Shown: positions 36,481 through 44,805, numbered from the stretch's first letter. The stretch is DNA of 64,000 nucleotides from Leptospira_A soteropolitanensis (GCF_026151335.1 NZ_JAMQPP010000002.1); one strand, 5' to 3'. Translations and numbers: made by a program. Notes: a model not told the origin generated them from the letters alone.

Positions 36481-37401
36481 ATGGGCGCGACCGTCATCGT
36501 TGTCTTTTTGATCGTTGTATATATCATCAAAAAGACAATCATCATTGTTCCAGAACAAAGTGTTTATGTTAAAGAAAGATTAGGTGTACTCAATGGGGTT
36601 TTAAAATCGGGATTTTATTTTATGATCCCTTTTGTAGACCAAATTCGTTACCGTCAAAACTTAAAAGAACAAACTATTGATATTGATCCACAAGTTTGTA
36701 TCACTAAAGACAACGTATCTGTTGAAGTAGATGGAGTATTATATTTAAAAGTAATCGATGGAGAAAAAGCATCTTACGGAATTGATAACTTTATGTTGGC
36801 AACAACACAACTTGCGCAAACCACTCTTCGTTCCGAAATTGGAAAATTAATCTTTGATAATCTACTTTCCGAAAGAGATGAAATCAATGGACGAGTGGTT
36901 TCCAATATCGATCGAGCTACCGATCCTTGGGGAATCAAAGTCACAAGATACGAAATTCGTAATATCACTCCACCTAAACAAATCCTTCTTGAGATGGAAA
37001 ACCAAATGAAATCAGAAAGAGAAAGGCGAGCAGAGATCACCATTTCCCAAGGGGAAAAGGAGTCTCGGGTGAATCATTCTGTAGGAGAAAGACAAGAATC
37101 AATTAACATTTCTGAAGGGGAAAAAATTCGATTGGTCAACGAAGCAGATGGTAGAGCACAGGAAATTACACTCATTTCTAATGCAACAGCAAAAGGTTTA
37201 CAACTCATCTCCGAAGCCATTAGCAAAAAAGGTGGGAAAGAAGCCGTTAGTTTACAAATCACACAAGAGTATTTGGATGCTCTCGGTCAAATTCTAAAAA
37301 CATCGAAAACCACAGTGGTTCCGGAAACTTTGGCAAACATCGGTGGAGTGTTTGAAGGCCTATCCAAAATAACAACAAAAATCCCACAGGTAGGAGAATA
37401 G
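36481..37401 (+). CDS. SPFH/band 7 (stomatin-like) protein, copy 1
   Basis: A 306-residue SPFH protein anchored by an N-terminal hydrophobic segment (about 3-22). The band 7 domain includes YVKERLGVLNGVLKSGFYFM, TKDNVSVEVDGVLYLKV, and RYEIRNITPPKQIL. A helical region rich in Glu, Ala and Arg (about 170-250) mediates oligomerisation. The AAAGGAG ribosome site precedes the ATG. It is a paralogue of the next gene, one base after its stop, and belongs with nfeD. Probable role: membrane microdomain scaffold or protease regulator. Confidence 0.92.
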   Translation: MGATVIVVFLIVVYIIKKTIIIVPEQSVYVKERLGVLNGVLKSGFYFMIPFVDQIRYRQNLKEQTIDIDPQVCITKDNVSVEVDGVLYLKVIDGEKASYGIDNFMLATTQLAQTTLRSEIGKLIFDNLLSERDEINGRVVSNIDRATDPWGIKVTRYEIRNITPPKQILLEMENQMKSERERRAEITISQGEKESRVNHSVGERQESINISEGEKIRLVNEADGRAQEITLISNATAKGLQLISEAISKKGGKEAVSLQITQEYLDALGQILKTSKTTVVPETLANIGGVFEGLSKITTKIPQVGE

Positions 37402-37402
37402 T

Positions 37403-38326
37403 ATGGAATTTGTATACTTAGCCTTTTGGTCGATCATAGCCATTTATTTGATTTATAAAATATTTCGCTGCATCCGTATTATCCCGGCACAGGATGTTTT
37501 AATTGTGGAACGATTGGGAAAATACTCGCGTACATTGCGGGCCGGATTTCATATCCTCATTCCATTTATCGATCGGGATGCATATTACCATACTCTCAAA
37601 GAACAATCGATAGATGTACAACCACAAATTTGTATCACACATGATAACGTTCAGGTGAAAGTGGATGGAGTAATTTATTTAAAAATCATTGATCCAGTTC
37701 GTGCCTCCTATGGAATCGAAGACTTTCAATTTGCTGCAATCCAACTAGCACAAACCACGATGCGTTCCGTGATTGGAACTATGGAACTGGACAAAACCAT
37801 CGGGGAAAAAGATTTAATCAACTCCACAATTGTAGCGGCGATCGACCAAGCCTCTGAACCTTGGGGAATCAAAGTCAATCGGTATGAAATTTTGAATATT
37901 GTTCCACCGAAGTCCGTTCTCGATGCAATGGAAAAAGAAAAAAAAGCACAAATCGCCAAACGTTCCCAAGTGCTTCTTTCTGAAGGGGAAAGAGATTCTA
38001 GAATCAACCGTTCCCTCGGTTTTAAGGAGGAAGCCGTGAACAAATCGGAAGGAGAAAAACAAAGAAGGATTAACTCTGCGGAAGGAAAGGCAAAAGAAAT
38101 TGAAGCACTTGCGCAAGCGACAGCAAAAGGAATTGAATCCATCGCAGGGGCCATCTCTGACCAAGGTGGTGCCTCAGCGATCAAACTCCAAATCACTAAA
38201 GCCTTTATCCATAACTTCCTCAATGTTGCCAAAGAGAATACGGAAATCCTCATCCCTGCGGATGTGATGAACCTACCAAATCTCATTGCCAACTTAACGG
38301 AAGGGAAAAAAACAAAGGCACAGTAA
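37403..38326 (+). CDS. SPFH/band 7 (stomatin-like) protein, copy 2
   Basis: A 307-residue paralogue of the preceding protein. The N-terminal anchor is at about 4-22, and the band 7 domain has LIVERLGKYSRTLRAGFHIL, THDNVQVKVDGVIYLKI and NRYEILNIVPPKSVL. The helical C-terminal part carries repeated SEGE-type turns (LLSEGERDSRINR, NKSEGEKQRRIN). A GGAG site lies just before the ATG. Two tandem copies suggest hetero-oligomer formation with copy 1, by analogy with HflK/HflC and similar pairs. The gene ends 30 bases from a convergent gene. Confidence 0.92.
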   Translation: MEFVYLAFWSIIAIYLIYKIFRCIRIIPAQDVLIVERLGKYSRTLRAGFHILIPFIDRDAYYHTLKEQSIDVQPQICITHDNVQVKVDGVIYLKIIDPVRASYGIEDFQFAAIQLAQTTMRSVIGTMELDKTIGEKDLINSTIVAAIDQASEPWGIKVNRYEILNIVPPKSVLDAMEKEKKAQIAKRSQVLLSEGERDSRINRSLGFKEEAVNKSEGEKQRRINSAEGKAKEIEALAQATAKGIESIAGAISDQGGASAIKLQITKAFIHNFLNVAKENTEILIPADVMNLPNLIANLTEGKKTKAQ

Positions 38327-38355
38327 TCAAAAACGAAGAGTGCCCAATTCACAGT

Positions 38356-38832
38356 CTAGCACTTGTCATCCGGTGGGTCTTCCACCGGATTTTCTCTAAA
38401 CAATCGAAAACTAGGTTTTGCCATCGCTTGGGCCGCAAGTGAAAGAAGTAGCGCTTCGTTATCATCTGGCCCGATTCGATTGGCATGGATCACCCCACAT
38501 CCTTTACAGCGATGCAAAATCACCCATTCCCCTCTTCTGACCCAAATGGATATGGCTTCCATCTTACTTCCACAGGTGGCCGCTCGATCACCAGGTGAGT
38601 TGTCGAGATGTAAACTCGTCAAACAGTTCGGACAGTGGTTTCTTTGGTCAGTTCCAAACCCAGGGGGAAAAACCATTTGTTTGCATTCTATGCAACGAAA
38701 TTCATCTACGTCAGAACGGAAACGATGGGATTTTATTTTTGGTTTTAAAGATGAAAATTCCTCGTCTTCCTCATCAAAACGTTTTTTCTTTGAGAACTTT
38801 TGAAATTTAGATAGTTCTGATTCACGTACCAT
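38356..38832 (-). CDS. RNHCP-domain zinc-ribbon protein
   Basis: A 158-residue protein. After a Lys/Glu-rich N-terminus (about 1-35) comes an RNHCP-type domain: FRCIECKQMV, TDQRNHCPNCLTSLHLD, RCKGCGVIHANRIGPDDNE. The CxxC pairs should bind zinc. The frame is open to 38955, but the ATG at 38832 gives a sensible cytoplasmic N-terminus; its ribosome site is weak. The region upstream holds nested inverted repeats. The family is often linked to nucleic-acid binding by its zinc ribbon; no specific role is known to me. Confidence 0.8.
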   Translation of the reverse strand: MVRESELSKFQKFSKKKRFDEEDEEFSSLKPKIKSHRFRSDVDEFRCIECKQMVFPPGFGTDQRNHCPNCLTSLHLDNSPGDRAATCGSKMEAISIWVRRGEWVILHRCKGCGVIHANRIGPDDNEALLLSLAAQAMAKPSFRLFRENPVEDPPDDKC

Positions 38833-38888
38833 ATCCAGTTTTTGCGGCAAAACAAAAAGAGGAGACCAAAACAGTGGATGAGAGGGAT

Positions 38889-38970
38889 TAGACCGCCTGT
38901 GCGAAGATAGCCGCCTCCTAATTAAATTTAGGCGGGGTATCCAAAACAAGTTCACCGTTTTGGCGGTCTA
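38889..38970 (-). repeat. Nested inverted repeats upstream of the RNHCP gene
   Basis: An outer 9-bp perfect repeat (TAGACCGCC at 38889-38897 and GGCGGTCTA at 38962-38970) encloses an inner 6-bp one (CCGCCT at 38911-38916 and AGGCGG at 38930-38935). The GC content is far above the surrounding AT-rich intergenic DNA. It could be a structured leader or the ends of a small degenerate element. Confidence 0.45.
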
Positions 38971-39022
38971 CACAATGGCTAGAAGTAACATATAGAACAA
39001 TTTGATAGGGAAAGGATTGGTG

Positions 39023-39130
39023 TCAAGGAGAATCAACAGTCAATTTTTTGCATAGAAAGTAACAATTCTGTCCTTCAGGGTAATTTGGAATCTTTCCTAC
39101 TTCTTCATATCCCAACTTTGTATCAAATCG
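39023..39130 (-). pseudogene. C-terminal remnant of a GNAT acetyltransferase
   Basis: Directly after the fliN stop, in the same frame, 35 codons read RFDTKLGYEEVGKIPN, then YPEGQNCYFLCKKLTVDSP, then TGA at 39023-39025. This is the pattern of the last two strands of GNAT acetyltransferases (Y-KLGFE-VG-IPNYP-G----C-KKL). There is no start codon and no upstream part, because fliN coding sequence lies there. It is therefore a gene end left by deletion or rearrangement. Confidence 0.6.
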
Positions 39131-39649
39131 TTATAAGAAGGCTGGACCACCTAGTCTTTCCATTGGATCCACGATTTGTGTGATTTGAACTCCGTAATAA
39201 TCATCCAAGATTATGAGTTTTCCTCTTCCAACCAGTTTTCCGTTGGCAAGAATATCCAATTCTTCCCCAATATTTTTATCCAACTCGACAACAGTTCCTT
39301 CTGTCAACTGGAGAACATCTTTAATGAACATTGTGGTTCGACCAAGTTCAATGGTTAACTGAAGTGTAACATCTAAAAGTAGATTAAGGTTTGCGGTATT
39401 ATTGCCTGAACTAGATTGCGCCTTTGCACCGGATCTAGCCGGTGCGGGAGTGGCACTCGGACCTAAGGCAGCAGCAATATCAGCAAAAGATGGGCCATTG
39501 TCGTCGCCTCCGCCACCACCAACGAGGGCATCCAAATCATCAAGTCCACCGCCTCCTCCAGAGCCACCTCCAGCAGGGGTACTGGCTCCACCACTAAATC
39601 CACCGAGTAATGCGTCTATGTCTTCTTGTGATAGTGAACCTTCACCCAT
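39131..39649 (-). CDS. fliN: Flagellar motor switch protein FliN
   Basis: A 172-residue C-ring protein. The N-terminus GSLSQEDIDALLGG copies the FliM CheY-binding motif, and a Gly/Pro/Ala-rich linker follows (about 15-75). The SpoA domain (from about 90) has LDVTLQLTIELGRTTMFIKD, VVELDKNIGEELDILANGKL and GVQITQIVDPMERL. The frame opens at 39691, but the ATG at 39649 starts the conserved motif. Monocistronic here; fliM is in a separate operon. Confidence 0.95.
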   Translation of the reverse strand: MGEGSLSQEDIDALLGGFSGGASTPAGGGSGGGGGLDDLDALVGGGGGDDNGPSFADIAAALGPSATPAPARSGAKAQSSSGNNTANLNLLLDVTLQLTIELGRTTMFIKDVLQLTEGTVVELDKNIGEELDILANGKLVGRGKLIILDDYYGVQITQIVDPMERLGGPAFL

Positions 39650-39727
39650 TTTCAGTACAACCTCTCCAATGTATTCGTCGGAGGAAATCAAAATCCTTCC
39701 TTGAAAAAAAAGGGAAAGATCCGCATT

Positions 39728-40987
39728 TTGTTCCTTATGTCCAATTCACAATCCCTTCTGGATTACTTTAAGGCCAAGGAACTCTTCGCTTCCGAACTAA
39801 AGAATGCGAATTACCAGTTTGTTCAGGAGAAAGAGGAAACCCTTTTTCGGTTTCGGACTGAAAATGTCGGTAAAGACCGAATCCTAGACTGCCTTGGAAT
39901 TGTGAGAAACTACATCGAAAACTTCCGAATTTATAATTTTGAAGAAGGATACATTAGTATCCAAGCATTAAATGAAAATCTATTTGAACCCCAAAAGAAC
40001 CTATCTGGAAAATTTCGGATTCGGTTTTCCTTTAAATCGGATTTAAAAATGGAATGTTCCAAACAGGGAGATTTTTCCACCAAGGAAATCCAAACCATTC
40101 TTAGTCTTTTTCAGTTTCTAAAAGCCGAAGGGACAGGTACAAAAGATCCAAAAATCATCCTCCACCAACTCGGTGCGGAAGTTTACGATCCCCATATAGA
40201 AAAAGTAAAAGGAAATGATTTAGGTTTTGATTCTATTTTTGGTTATGATGGGGTGAAGGCCCAGATTTTAGAAAGTTTGGTATTTCCCATTTTGAAACCG
40301 GAACCTTTTTTTGAGATCACCAAACTCACCCGTAAAAAACCAAGCCCCAACCTCCCCCGTGCCGTCCTTTTTGAAGGGGAACCAGGAGTGGGAAAAACAA
40401 GTATGGCCAAAATTGTATCCCATCTCTGTGGAGTTCCTATGGTTTATGTGCCGATTGAATCCATCTTAAGCAAATACTATGGAGAATCTTCACAGAACCT
40501 AGCAATGGTCTTTGATGCAGCGGCACTTTTCCCGAAATGTATGCTCTTTTTAGATGAAATTGATTCTTTAGCAACCTCAAGAGAGGACGGGCTTTTTGAG
40601 GCGACAAGAAACCTACTGAGTGTTCTCCTCCGTAAACTAGATGGGTTTGCCGAACGAAGTGGAACCATTACGATTGGTGCCACCAACAGAAAACATGACC
40701 TAGACTCTGCCCTTTTGTCCCGATTTGACAGAAAAATTTACTTTCCTTTGCCAAATAAAGAGGAGCGGGCTCAGATTTTGGAAGGATATGCCAAACAATT
40801 AAGTCAAAATGACCACAGAAAACTGGCAGAGGCCTTGGAGGGAGCTTCTGGCCGAAACCTAAAGGACTATTGTGACTATGTGGAACGCAGATGGATCACA
40901 AAAAACTGGGAATCGGGTGAAATTCTGCATCCCCCCGAAATTTCTTTTTATTTAGAGTCCCTCCCGGATTTTGGATGGAAACGCTAA
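39728..40987 (+). CDS. AAA+ ATPase of the classic AAA type
   Basis: A protein of about 419 residues. The N-terminal half (about 1-180) is not recognised. The AAA domain has Walker A GEPGVGKTSMAK, Walker B MLFLDEIDSLA, sensor 1 IGATNRKHDLD and the arginine-finger segment LLSRFDRKI, so it should be an active classic AAA ATPase (FtsH/katanin/PAN-like core without a protease). Possible starts are TTG 39701, TTG 39728 and ATG 39737; AGGGA at 39711-39715 favours 39728. It lies between fliN (divergent) and the FcpB candidate, which may hint at a flagellar or remodelling role. Confidence 0.88.
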   Translation: MFLMSNSQSLLDYFKAKELFASELKNANYQFVQEKEETLFRFRTENVGKDRILDCLGIVRNYIENFRIYNFEEGYISIQALNENLFEPQKNLSGKFRIRFSFKSDLKMECSKQGDFSTKEIQTILSLFQFLKAEGTGTKDPKIILHQLGAEVYDPHIEKVKGNDLGFDSIFGYDGVKAQILESLVFPILKPEPFFEITKLTRKKPSPNLPRAVLFEGEPGVGKTSMAKIVSHLCGVPMVYVPIESILSKYYGESSQNLAMVFDAAALFPKCMLFLDEIDSLATSREDGLFEATRNLLSVLLRKLDGFAERSGTITIGATNRKHDLDSALLSRFDRKIYFPLPNKEERAQILEGYAKQLSQNDHRKLAEALEGASGRNLKDYCDYVERRWITKNWESGEILHPPEISFYLESLPDFGWKR

Positions 40988-41052
40988 AAAGTAAGAGTTT
41001 CGGCTTCAATCTTCTAGGTGATTTACCGATAATTTTTACAGGATAGTTGTTT

Positions 41053-41067
41053 ACGACCATTGGTCGT
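41053..41067. promoter_or_regulatory. Perfect palindrome upstream of the FcpB candidate
   Basis: ACGACCATTGGTCGT is a 15-base perfect palindrome (7-bp arms, one central base), 42 bases before the ATG. It lies between a possible -35 (TTACGA, 41051) and -10 (TATCCT, about 41075), so it would sit in a promoter spacer. The form is that of a dimeric repressor operator. Confidence 0.45.
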
Positions 41068-41108
41068 TCTTTGGTATCCTCAAATTAACCTTTTAGGAAG
41101 ATTCGGAC

Positions 41109-41942
41109 ATGAAAATAAAATTAATTCTCCCCATCCTTTTGCTCAACTTTGGGGTTTTCGCTCAAACTGGTAGTTCGGAAACAGGTTCCACTTCTGCTGG
41201 AATCGATCCCACTCAATCCGGTAAATCCATTACTGAGACGGAAAAAGAACTAGATGATAATATTTCTGAAGTGAACAAACGCCTTCGTTTGCACACAGTT
41301 TTATTTAAGATGAAAGTGAGAACTCTTCCTCACCGCACTGTCCTTTACAAAGGAAAACCAAGTGCTGATGGAGAAAGATGTGAAGCCACTGATAAACAAG
41401 AAGCACAAGATAACACTTGTTTGCATTTAGAAGTTTTTGACTTTGTTGGTAGTGAAGATGGAAGATCAGGAAAAAACCTTGGTGCCAAATTTAAAAAGAT
41501 GGAACTCTTTTATGAAGGTGCTAACAATGCTGATCCAGATCCAAGAAAAGAACAACCAAGAAATATTACAAAAATAAGAACTTATATTTACCAAAACAAT
41601 TTTGTTTTAGAAGATAAAATCATTTCGGTCATTGCAGACGTTGCACCTAACGGAACGCCAGCACATGATGATAAAATCGAACTCTTCTACCAACATGATG
41701 ATTATCCAGTGTGGGGAACTCCAGAAACTCCTTCTGAAAAAGGTGTTGGTAAATACATTCTTGCAAACGTAGAGAATACAAAAACAAACCCAATTAGAAA
41801 TAATTTCAAAAAACAATTCTATTTCAAAAACTTGGACTACTTCGATAAACTTTTTACAAAGATTTTCGATTATAACGACCGAGACTCGAATAAACACTAC
41901 AAGAAAAACGTAGAAGCATTGAAGAGTTCTTTAAAATACTAA
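41109..41942 (+). CDS. fcpB: Exported protein, candidate flagellar sheath protein FcpB
   Basis: A 277-residue exported protein. Signal peptide MKIKLILPILLLNFGVFA is followed by a charged mature part with a helical start (TETEKELDDNISEVNKRLRL), a central beta-rich part with two Cys (GERCEATDKQEAQDNTCLHL) and a Lys/Tyr/Phe-rich end. From memory, the Leptospira flagellar coiling protein B is an exported protein of this size whose gene lies near fliM and fliN, and this gene lies 1.5 kb from fliN. The assignment rests on size, export and position, so it is tentative. AGGA precedes the ATG. Confidence 0.55.
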   Translation: MKIKLILPILLLNFGVFAQTGSSETGSTSAGIDPTQSGKSITETEKELDDNISEVNKRLRLHTVLFKMKVRTLPHRTVLYKGKPSADGERCEATDKQEAQDNTCLHLEVFDFVGSEDGRSGKNLGAKFKKMELFYEGANNADPDPRKEQPRNITKIRTYIYQNNFVLEDKIISVIADVAPNGTPAHDDKIELFYQHDDYPVWGTPETPSEKGVGKYILANVENTKTNPIRNNFKKQFYFKNLDYFDKLFTKIFDYNDRDSNKHYKKNVEALKSSLKY

Positions 41943-41958
41943 AAACGAAGGTTCTTCA

Positions 41959-42429
41959 TTGAATCTCGTTAAACAATGTCCGAATTGTTCCACGATGTTA
42001 CGGTTCCCTGCCACACAGGGAACCATTTTGGTACAATGTCCTGTTTGTTCTCATCGTTTTACTTATGTACCCGATTTGGATTCGACTGAGGATTTTCAAA
42101 ACGCCTCCGAGCCAATTCCTTCCTTTCAGTTCAAACCTTCTTTTCAAAGTTATAAAGAACTAATCCTTGATTTACTCTATGCACCTATTGATTATTTGAA
42201 ATCGAAACAAGGTCAAAGAAAAAGAGAAATTAAATTCATTCCCATACTATTAATTACAATCTTACTTTTGTATTTTTGGAAGTGGTCAACCTATCCTGAG
42301 TCTCCTAACCCGGAATTAAGAGAAGAACAACAACTTCCAGCTCCAATGATAGGACCAGACGAAGAATCCATACCAGAAGATTCAACGGAAGAATCAGATC
42401 CAGGTGCAAAACCCAGTTATGAGATATAA
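41959..42429 (+). CDS. Zinc-ribbon membrane protein
   Basis: A 156-residue protein. The N-terminal zinc ribbon is KQCPNCSTMLRFP then VQCPVCSHRFTY (CxxC pairs at about 6-9 and 27-30), the MJ0042/zinc-ribbon type found in many bacterial small proteins. A single membrane helix lies at about 93-108 (FIPILLITILLLYFWKW), and an acidic, proline-rich tail follows (about 110-156). The start is TTG at 41959 with GAAGG upstream. The zinc ribbon would be cytoplasmic if the tail is exported. Function unknown. Confidence 0.78.
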   Translation: MNLVKQCPNCSTMLRFPATQGTILVQCPVCSHRFTYVPDLDSTEDFQNASEPIPSFQFKPSFQSYKELILDLLYAPIDYLKSKQGQRKREIKFIPILLITILLLYFWKWSTYPESPNPELREEQQLPAPMIGPDEESIPEDSTEESDPGAKPSYEI

Positions 42430-42432
42430 ACT

Positions 42433-43155
42433 TTGAATTGGATTCTTGTTTATGAAAGAGAATTACAACAAAACCTTTTTGTAAACCTAACAGACCAAAG
42501 ACATACTCATATTCAAACGGTTTTAAAAAAGAAATCGGAAGACCAGGTTCAAGTTGTCGTCCCAAACTTAGGTAATTTTCTTTTTAAAATTAAAACCATA
42601 TCAGACTCTTTTACAACTCTGGAAAAGTTGTCTTTACTTCCTGAAACTTTAAAACCACTCCCCATCCATACCTTCTTTTCTTTACCTAGACCCCAAACTG
42701 GAAAAAAACTTCTCCACTTGGCCGGGGCGTATGGAGTACAGTCCGTATTTTTTTACGCTACGGAAACAAAAAATAAGGAATACTGGACCTCGCCAGTTTA
42801 CACGAAAGAAACCTTATCTCATTTAGAGACAGGCCTTAGCCAAACAGGAAACTCTCGGCTTCCTATTGTGGTCAGGGAGAGGACTATTTCATGGAAATTT
42901 TTTCTAAAAGATTGGGATGGAAAAATTTTTGTTTTAGACCGTGAAGGGATAGATTTCCAGTCCATTATAAAAACTCAAACCGAGTTTTCAAATCAATCTT
43001 TGTTCGTATTTGGTCCCGAATCAGGATGGAAACCTGAGGATCTTTTATTCTTCCGCGAAAACAATTTCCCTCTGATCAGTTTGGGAAAAATCAATCTTAG
43101 GACAGAATTTGCTTACTCAGCTCTATTACACCAATTGTTTTCGATTAAAAACTAA
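42433..43155 (+). CDS. rsmE: 16S rRNA m3U1498 methyltransferase RsmE
   Basis: A 240-residue SPOUT methyltransferase that methylates U1498 of 16S rRNA. The N-terminal PUA-like part has LTDQRHTHIQTVLKKK. The trefoil knot segment FGPESGWKPEDLLFFRENN then LGKINLRTEFA matches the RsmE signature IGPEGG...SLG-RILR-ETA. TTG at 42433 begins the frame three bases after the zinc-ribbon gene stop. The stop overlaps the convergent beta-barrel gene by 11 bases. Confidence 0.92.
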   Translation: MNWILVYERELQQNLFVNLTDQRHTHIQTVLKKKSEDQVQVVVPNLGNFLFKIKTISDSFTTLEKLSLLPETLKPLPIHTFFSLPRPQTGKKLLHLAGAYGVQSVFFYATETKNKEYWTSPVYTKETLSHLETGLSQTGNSRLPIVVRERTISWKFFLKDWDGKIFVLDREGIDFQSIIKTQTEFSNQSLFVFGPESGWKPEDLLFFRENNFPLISLGKINLRTEFAYSALLHQLFSIKN

Positions 43156-44740
43156 TTCCACCTGAGACTAAAAATCGAATTTCATCTATGCTTACGAAAG
43201 ATTTTTCGCTGCTATCTAAATAGTATTTTCTATAATTTTGTAATCGCAAAACTATAGGACCAAACGACTTAGAAATCTCCGCAGCAGCCTGTGTGTTATT
43301 GTCCAAATCAAAGGCTTTTCCCTGAGATTCGAATCCTTTTTTAGTATAGTAAAAAGACATTAAAAAAGAGGATCCTAGTGGAATATAAGCGGCAGCAAAC
43401 ACACGTTTGTTTCCTTTTAAACCATAATCTTCAAGTGCAAATTCAAAACCAAGGTGATAAAAATTGATATAAACTGTATGATAATAACCCGTTACTTTGG
43501 AGTTAGACTGGTTTTCTAAGTATTCATATTTAGGGCGAAGAGGCGAAGAAATGGGAAATTTTTGAAATCGTTCTACTTCATAAAAACTATCAAAATACAT
43601 GGGAGCATAGTTGGCTGTCATTTGGCGAAACTCTGGTTTCAAAATGATATTTAAATCTTTTGTCCCTAACCGAAATATACTTCCATAATGTGTACCTTGA
43701 GCCCCATCGAGACCTTTAATTTTGTTAAAGTCTAAATAAGGTGTAAATTCCACAAAAGGTAAATTGAGTAGTCGGTATTCGATATCCATTCCTTCGATGG
43801 AGGCTCGAGTCACTTGAGCCGTTTTGGGATTGTCTAAATGTTTTTCTGTAACAGGTGATCCATTCGTATTATAAGACATTTGAACAGGAGCAGCCCTGTC
43901 CCAAGCTTTTGTATAACCAATTGTTAATCGATTGTACCAAGGGTCGTTATCGACAAGTTCCATACGAGAATCTTTACTAATGGGTCGAACTTCTTTTTTT
44001 CTTGCCTCTTCTGCTTTTTTGTTTTTTAATTCTTCACTTCCTGCTTCTTCCTCAACGCTAAGTCGCCCTGACTCATCTAAGACATTTCCTCTCAGATTCA
44101 TCAAATAAACTAAATCAGATGATTTATCAAATAACGAAAAAAGCGATTTACCAATTGCTAAAGGTTTTATATAAACTCGTGCTGCGTTTACTTCAAAATT
44201 CACAACGGAATTAGCAAAATATTGCACTCCCACGTAATCCGTATTTAAATCAGCCATAACACCGGGATTGTAAGCATCGAAACGAGAAGAACTTTGGTAT
44301 TTGTTGACGATGGTTCCATGACCAATATACCCATCGACCATCTTACCTGTATAAGCTGAATAAGTTACCTTTCCTGGAATCTGTTGGTTGTAAGTCCCAT
44401 AAGAAATATAGTTCAATACTCGCGAGTAATCATTTCTACTGTTATAATCCATCTCCCGAATTTTTCCAGCTTTACTATCAAGTTGCAAAGGGTCTTTATC
44501 CACAGCAAGTGCGTTGATCGGAAGAGAAAATGAATATCCAAAGTTACTACCGTGGTTGTAGGTGAAATTAGGGGAAACATAACCGTAATAGTCTTTCTGG
44601 AAACTCGTTCCACCGGCATCAAACTGTAAGGCGGAAGCACGTCTAGACTCAGTTCCCGTGGGCACCCAAACTTGGGCTTCCAGTGCAAGGATTGGCAGAA
44701 GGAAAAAAATTCCCAGGCCTTGGATCAGACGGTATTGCAT
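43145..44740 (-). CDS. Predicted outer membrane beta-barrel protein, unknown family
   Basis: A 531-residue protein. A signal peptide (MQYRLIQGLGIFFLLPILALEA) is followed by alternating amphipathic strands with many Tyr/Phe/Asn and a C-terminal aromatic residue (FLVSGGISF), typical of BAM substrates. A charged helical insert (about 240-265, EEEAGSEELKNKKAEEARKK) breaks the strands. I do not recognise the family. The frame opens at 44812, but the ATG at 44740 starts the signal peptide. A hairpin sits just before that ATG. Probably a porin-like or surface protein. Confidence 0.7.
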   Translation of the reverse strand: MQYRLIQGLGIFFLLPILALEAQVWVPTGTESRRASALQFDAGGTSFQKDYYGYVSPNFTYNHGSNFGYSFSLPINALAVDKDPLQLDSKAGKIREMDYNSRNDYSRVLNYISYGTYNQQIPGKVTYSAYTGKMVDGYIGHGTIVNKYQSSSRFDAYNPGVMADLNTDYVGVQYFANSVVNFEVNAARVYIKPLAIGKSLFSLFDKSSDLVYLMNLRGNVLDESGRLSVEEEAGSEELKNKKAEEARKKEVRPISKDSRMELVDNDPWYNRLTIGYTKAWDRAAPVQMSYNTNGSPVTEKHLDNPKTAQVTRASIEGMDIEYRLLNLPFVEFTPYLDFNKIKGLDGAQGTHYGSIFRLGTKDLNIILKPEFRQMTANYAPMYFDSFYEVERFQKFPISSPLRPKYEYLENQSNSKVTGYYHTVYINFYHLGFEFALEDYGLKGNKRVFAAAYIPLGSSFLMSFYYTKKGFESQGKAFDLDNNTQAAAEISKSFGPIVLRLQNYRKYYLDSSEKSFVSIDEIRFLVSGGISF

Positions 44741-44741
44741 C

Positions 44742-44760
44742 ACGATACGATCATTATCGT
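44742..44760 (-). promoter_or_regulatory. Hairpin at the translation start of the barrel protein gene
   Basis: ACGATA (44742-44747) and TATCGT (44755-44760) form a 6-bp stem with a 7-base loop, one base upstream of the ATG. No Shine-Dalgarno sequence is visible between stem and start, so the stem occupies the place where the ribosome site should be. Confidence 0.35.
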
Positions 44761-44805
44761 AAGGTTTAACCCTGAAAATAAGAAATAATCTATTGGGCAC
44801 CACCT

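Noticed and set aside
37726..38352. 208-codon open frame antisense to the second SPFH gene
   Set aside because: Its sequence is low-complexity Ser/Ala and follows from the codon bias of the SPFH gene on the other strand.
39701..40987. AAA+ ATPase as part of a defence system
   Set aside because: No nuclease, toxin or mobile gene is nearby, and the neighbours are housekeeping or flagellar genes.
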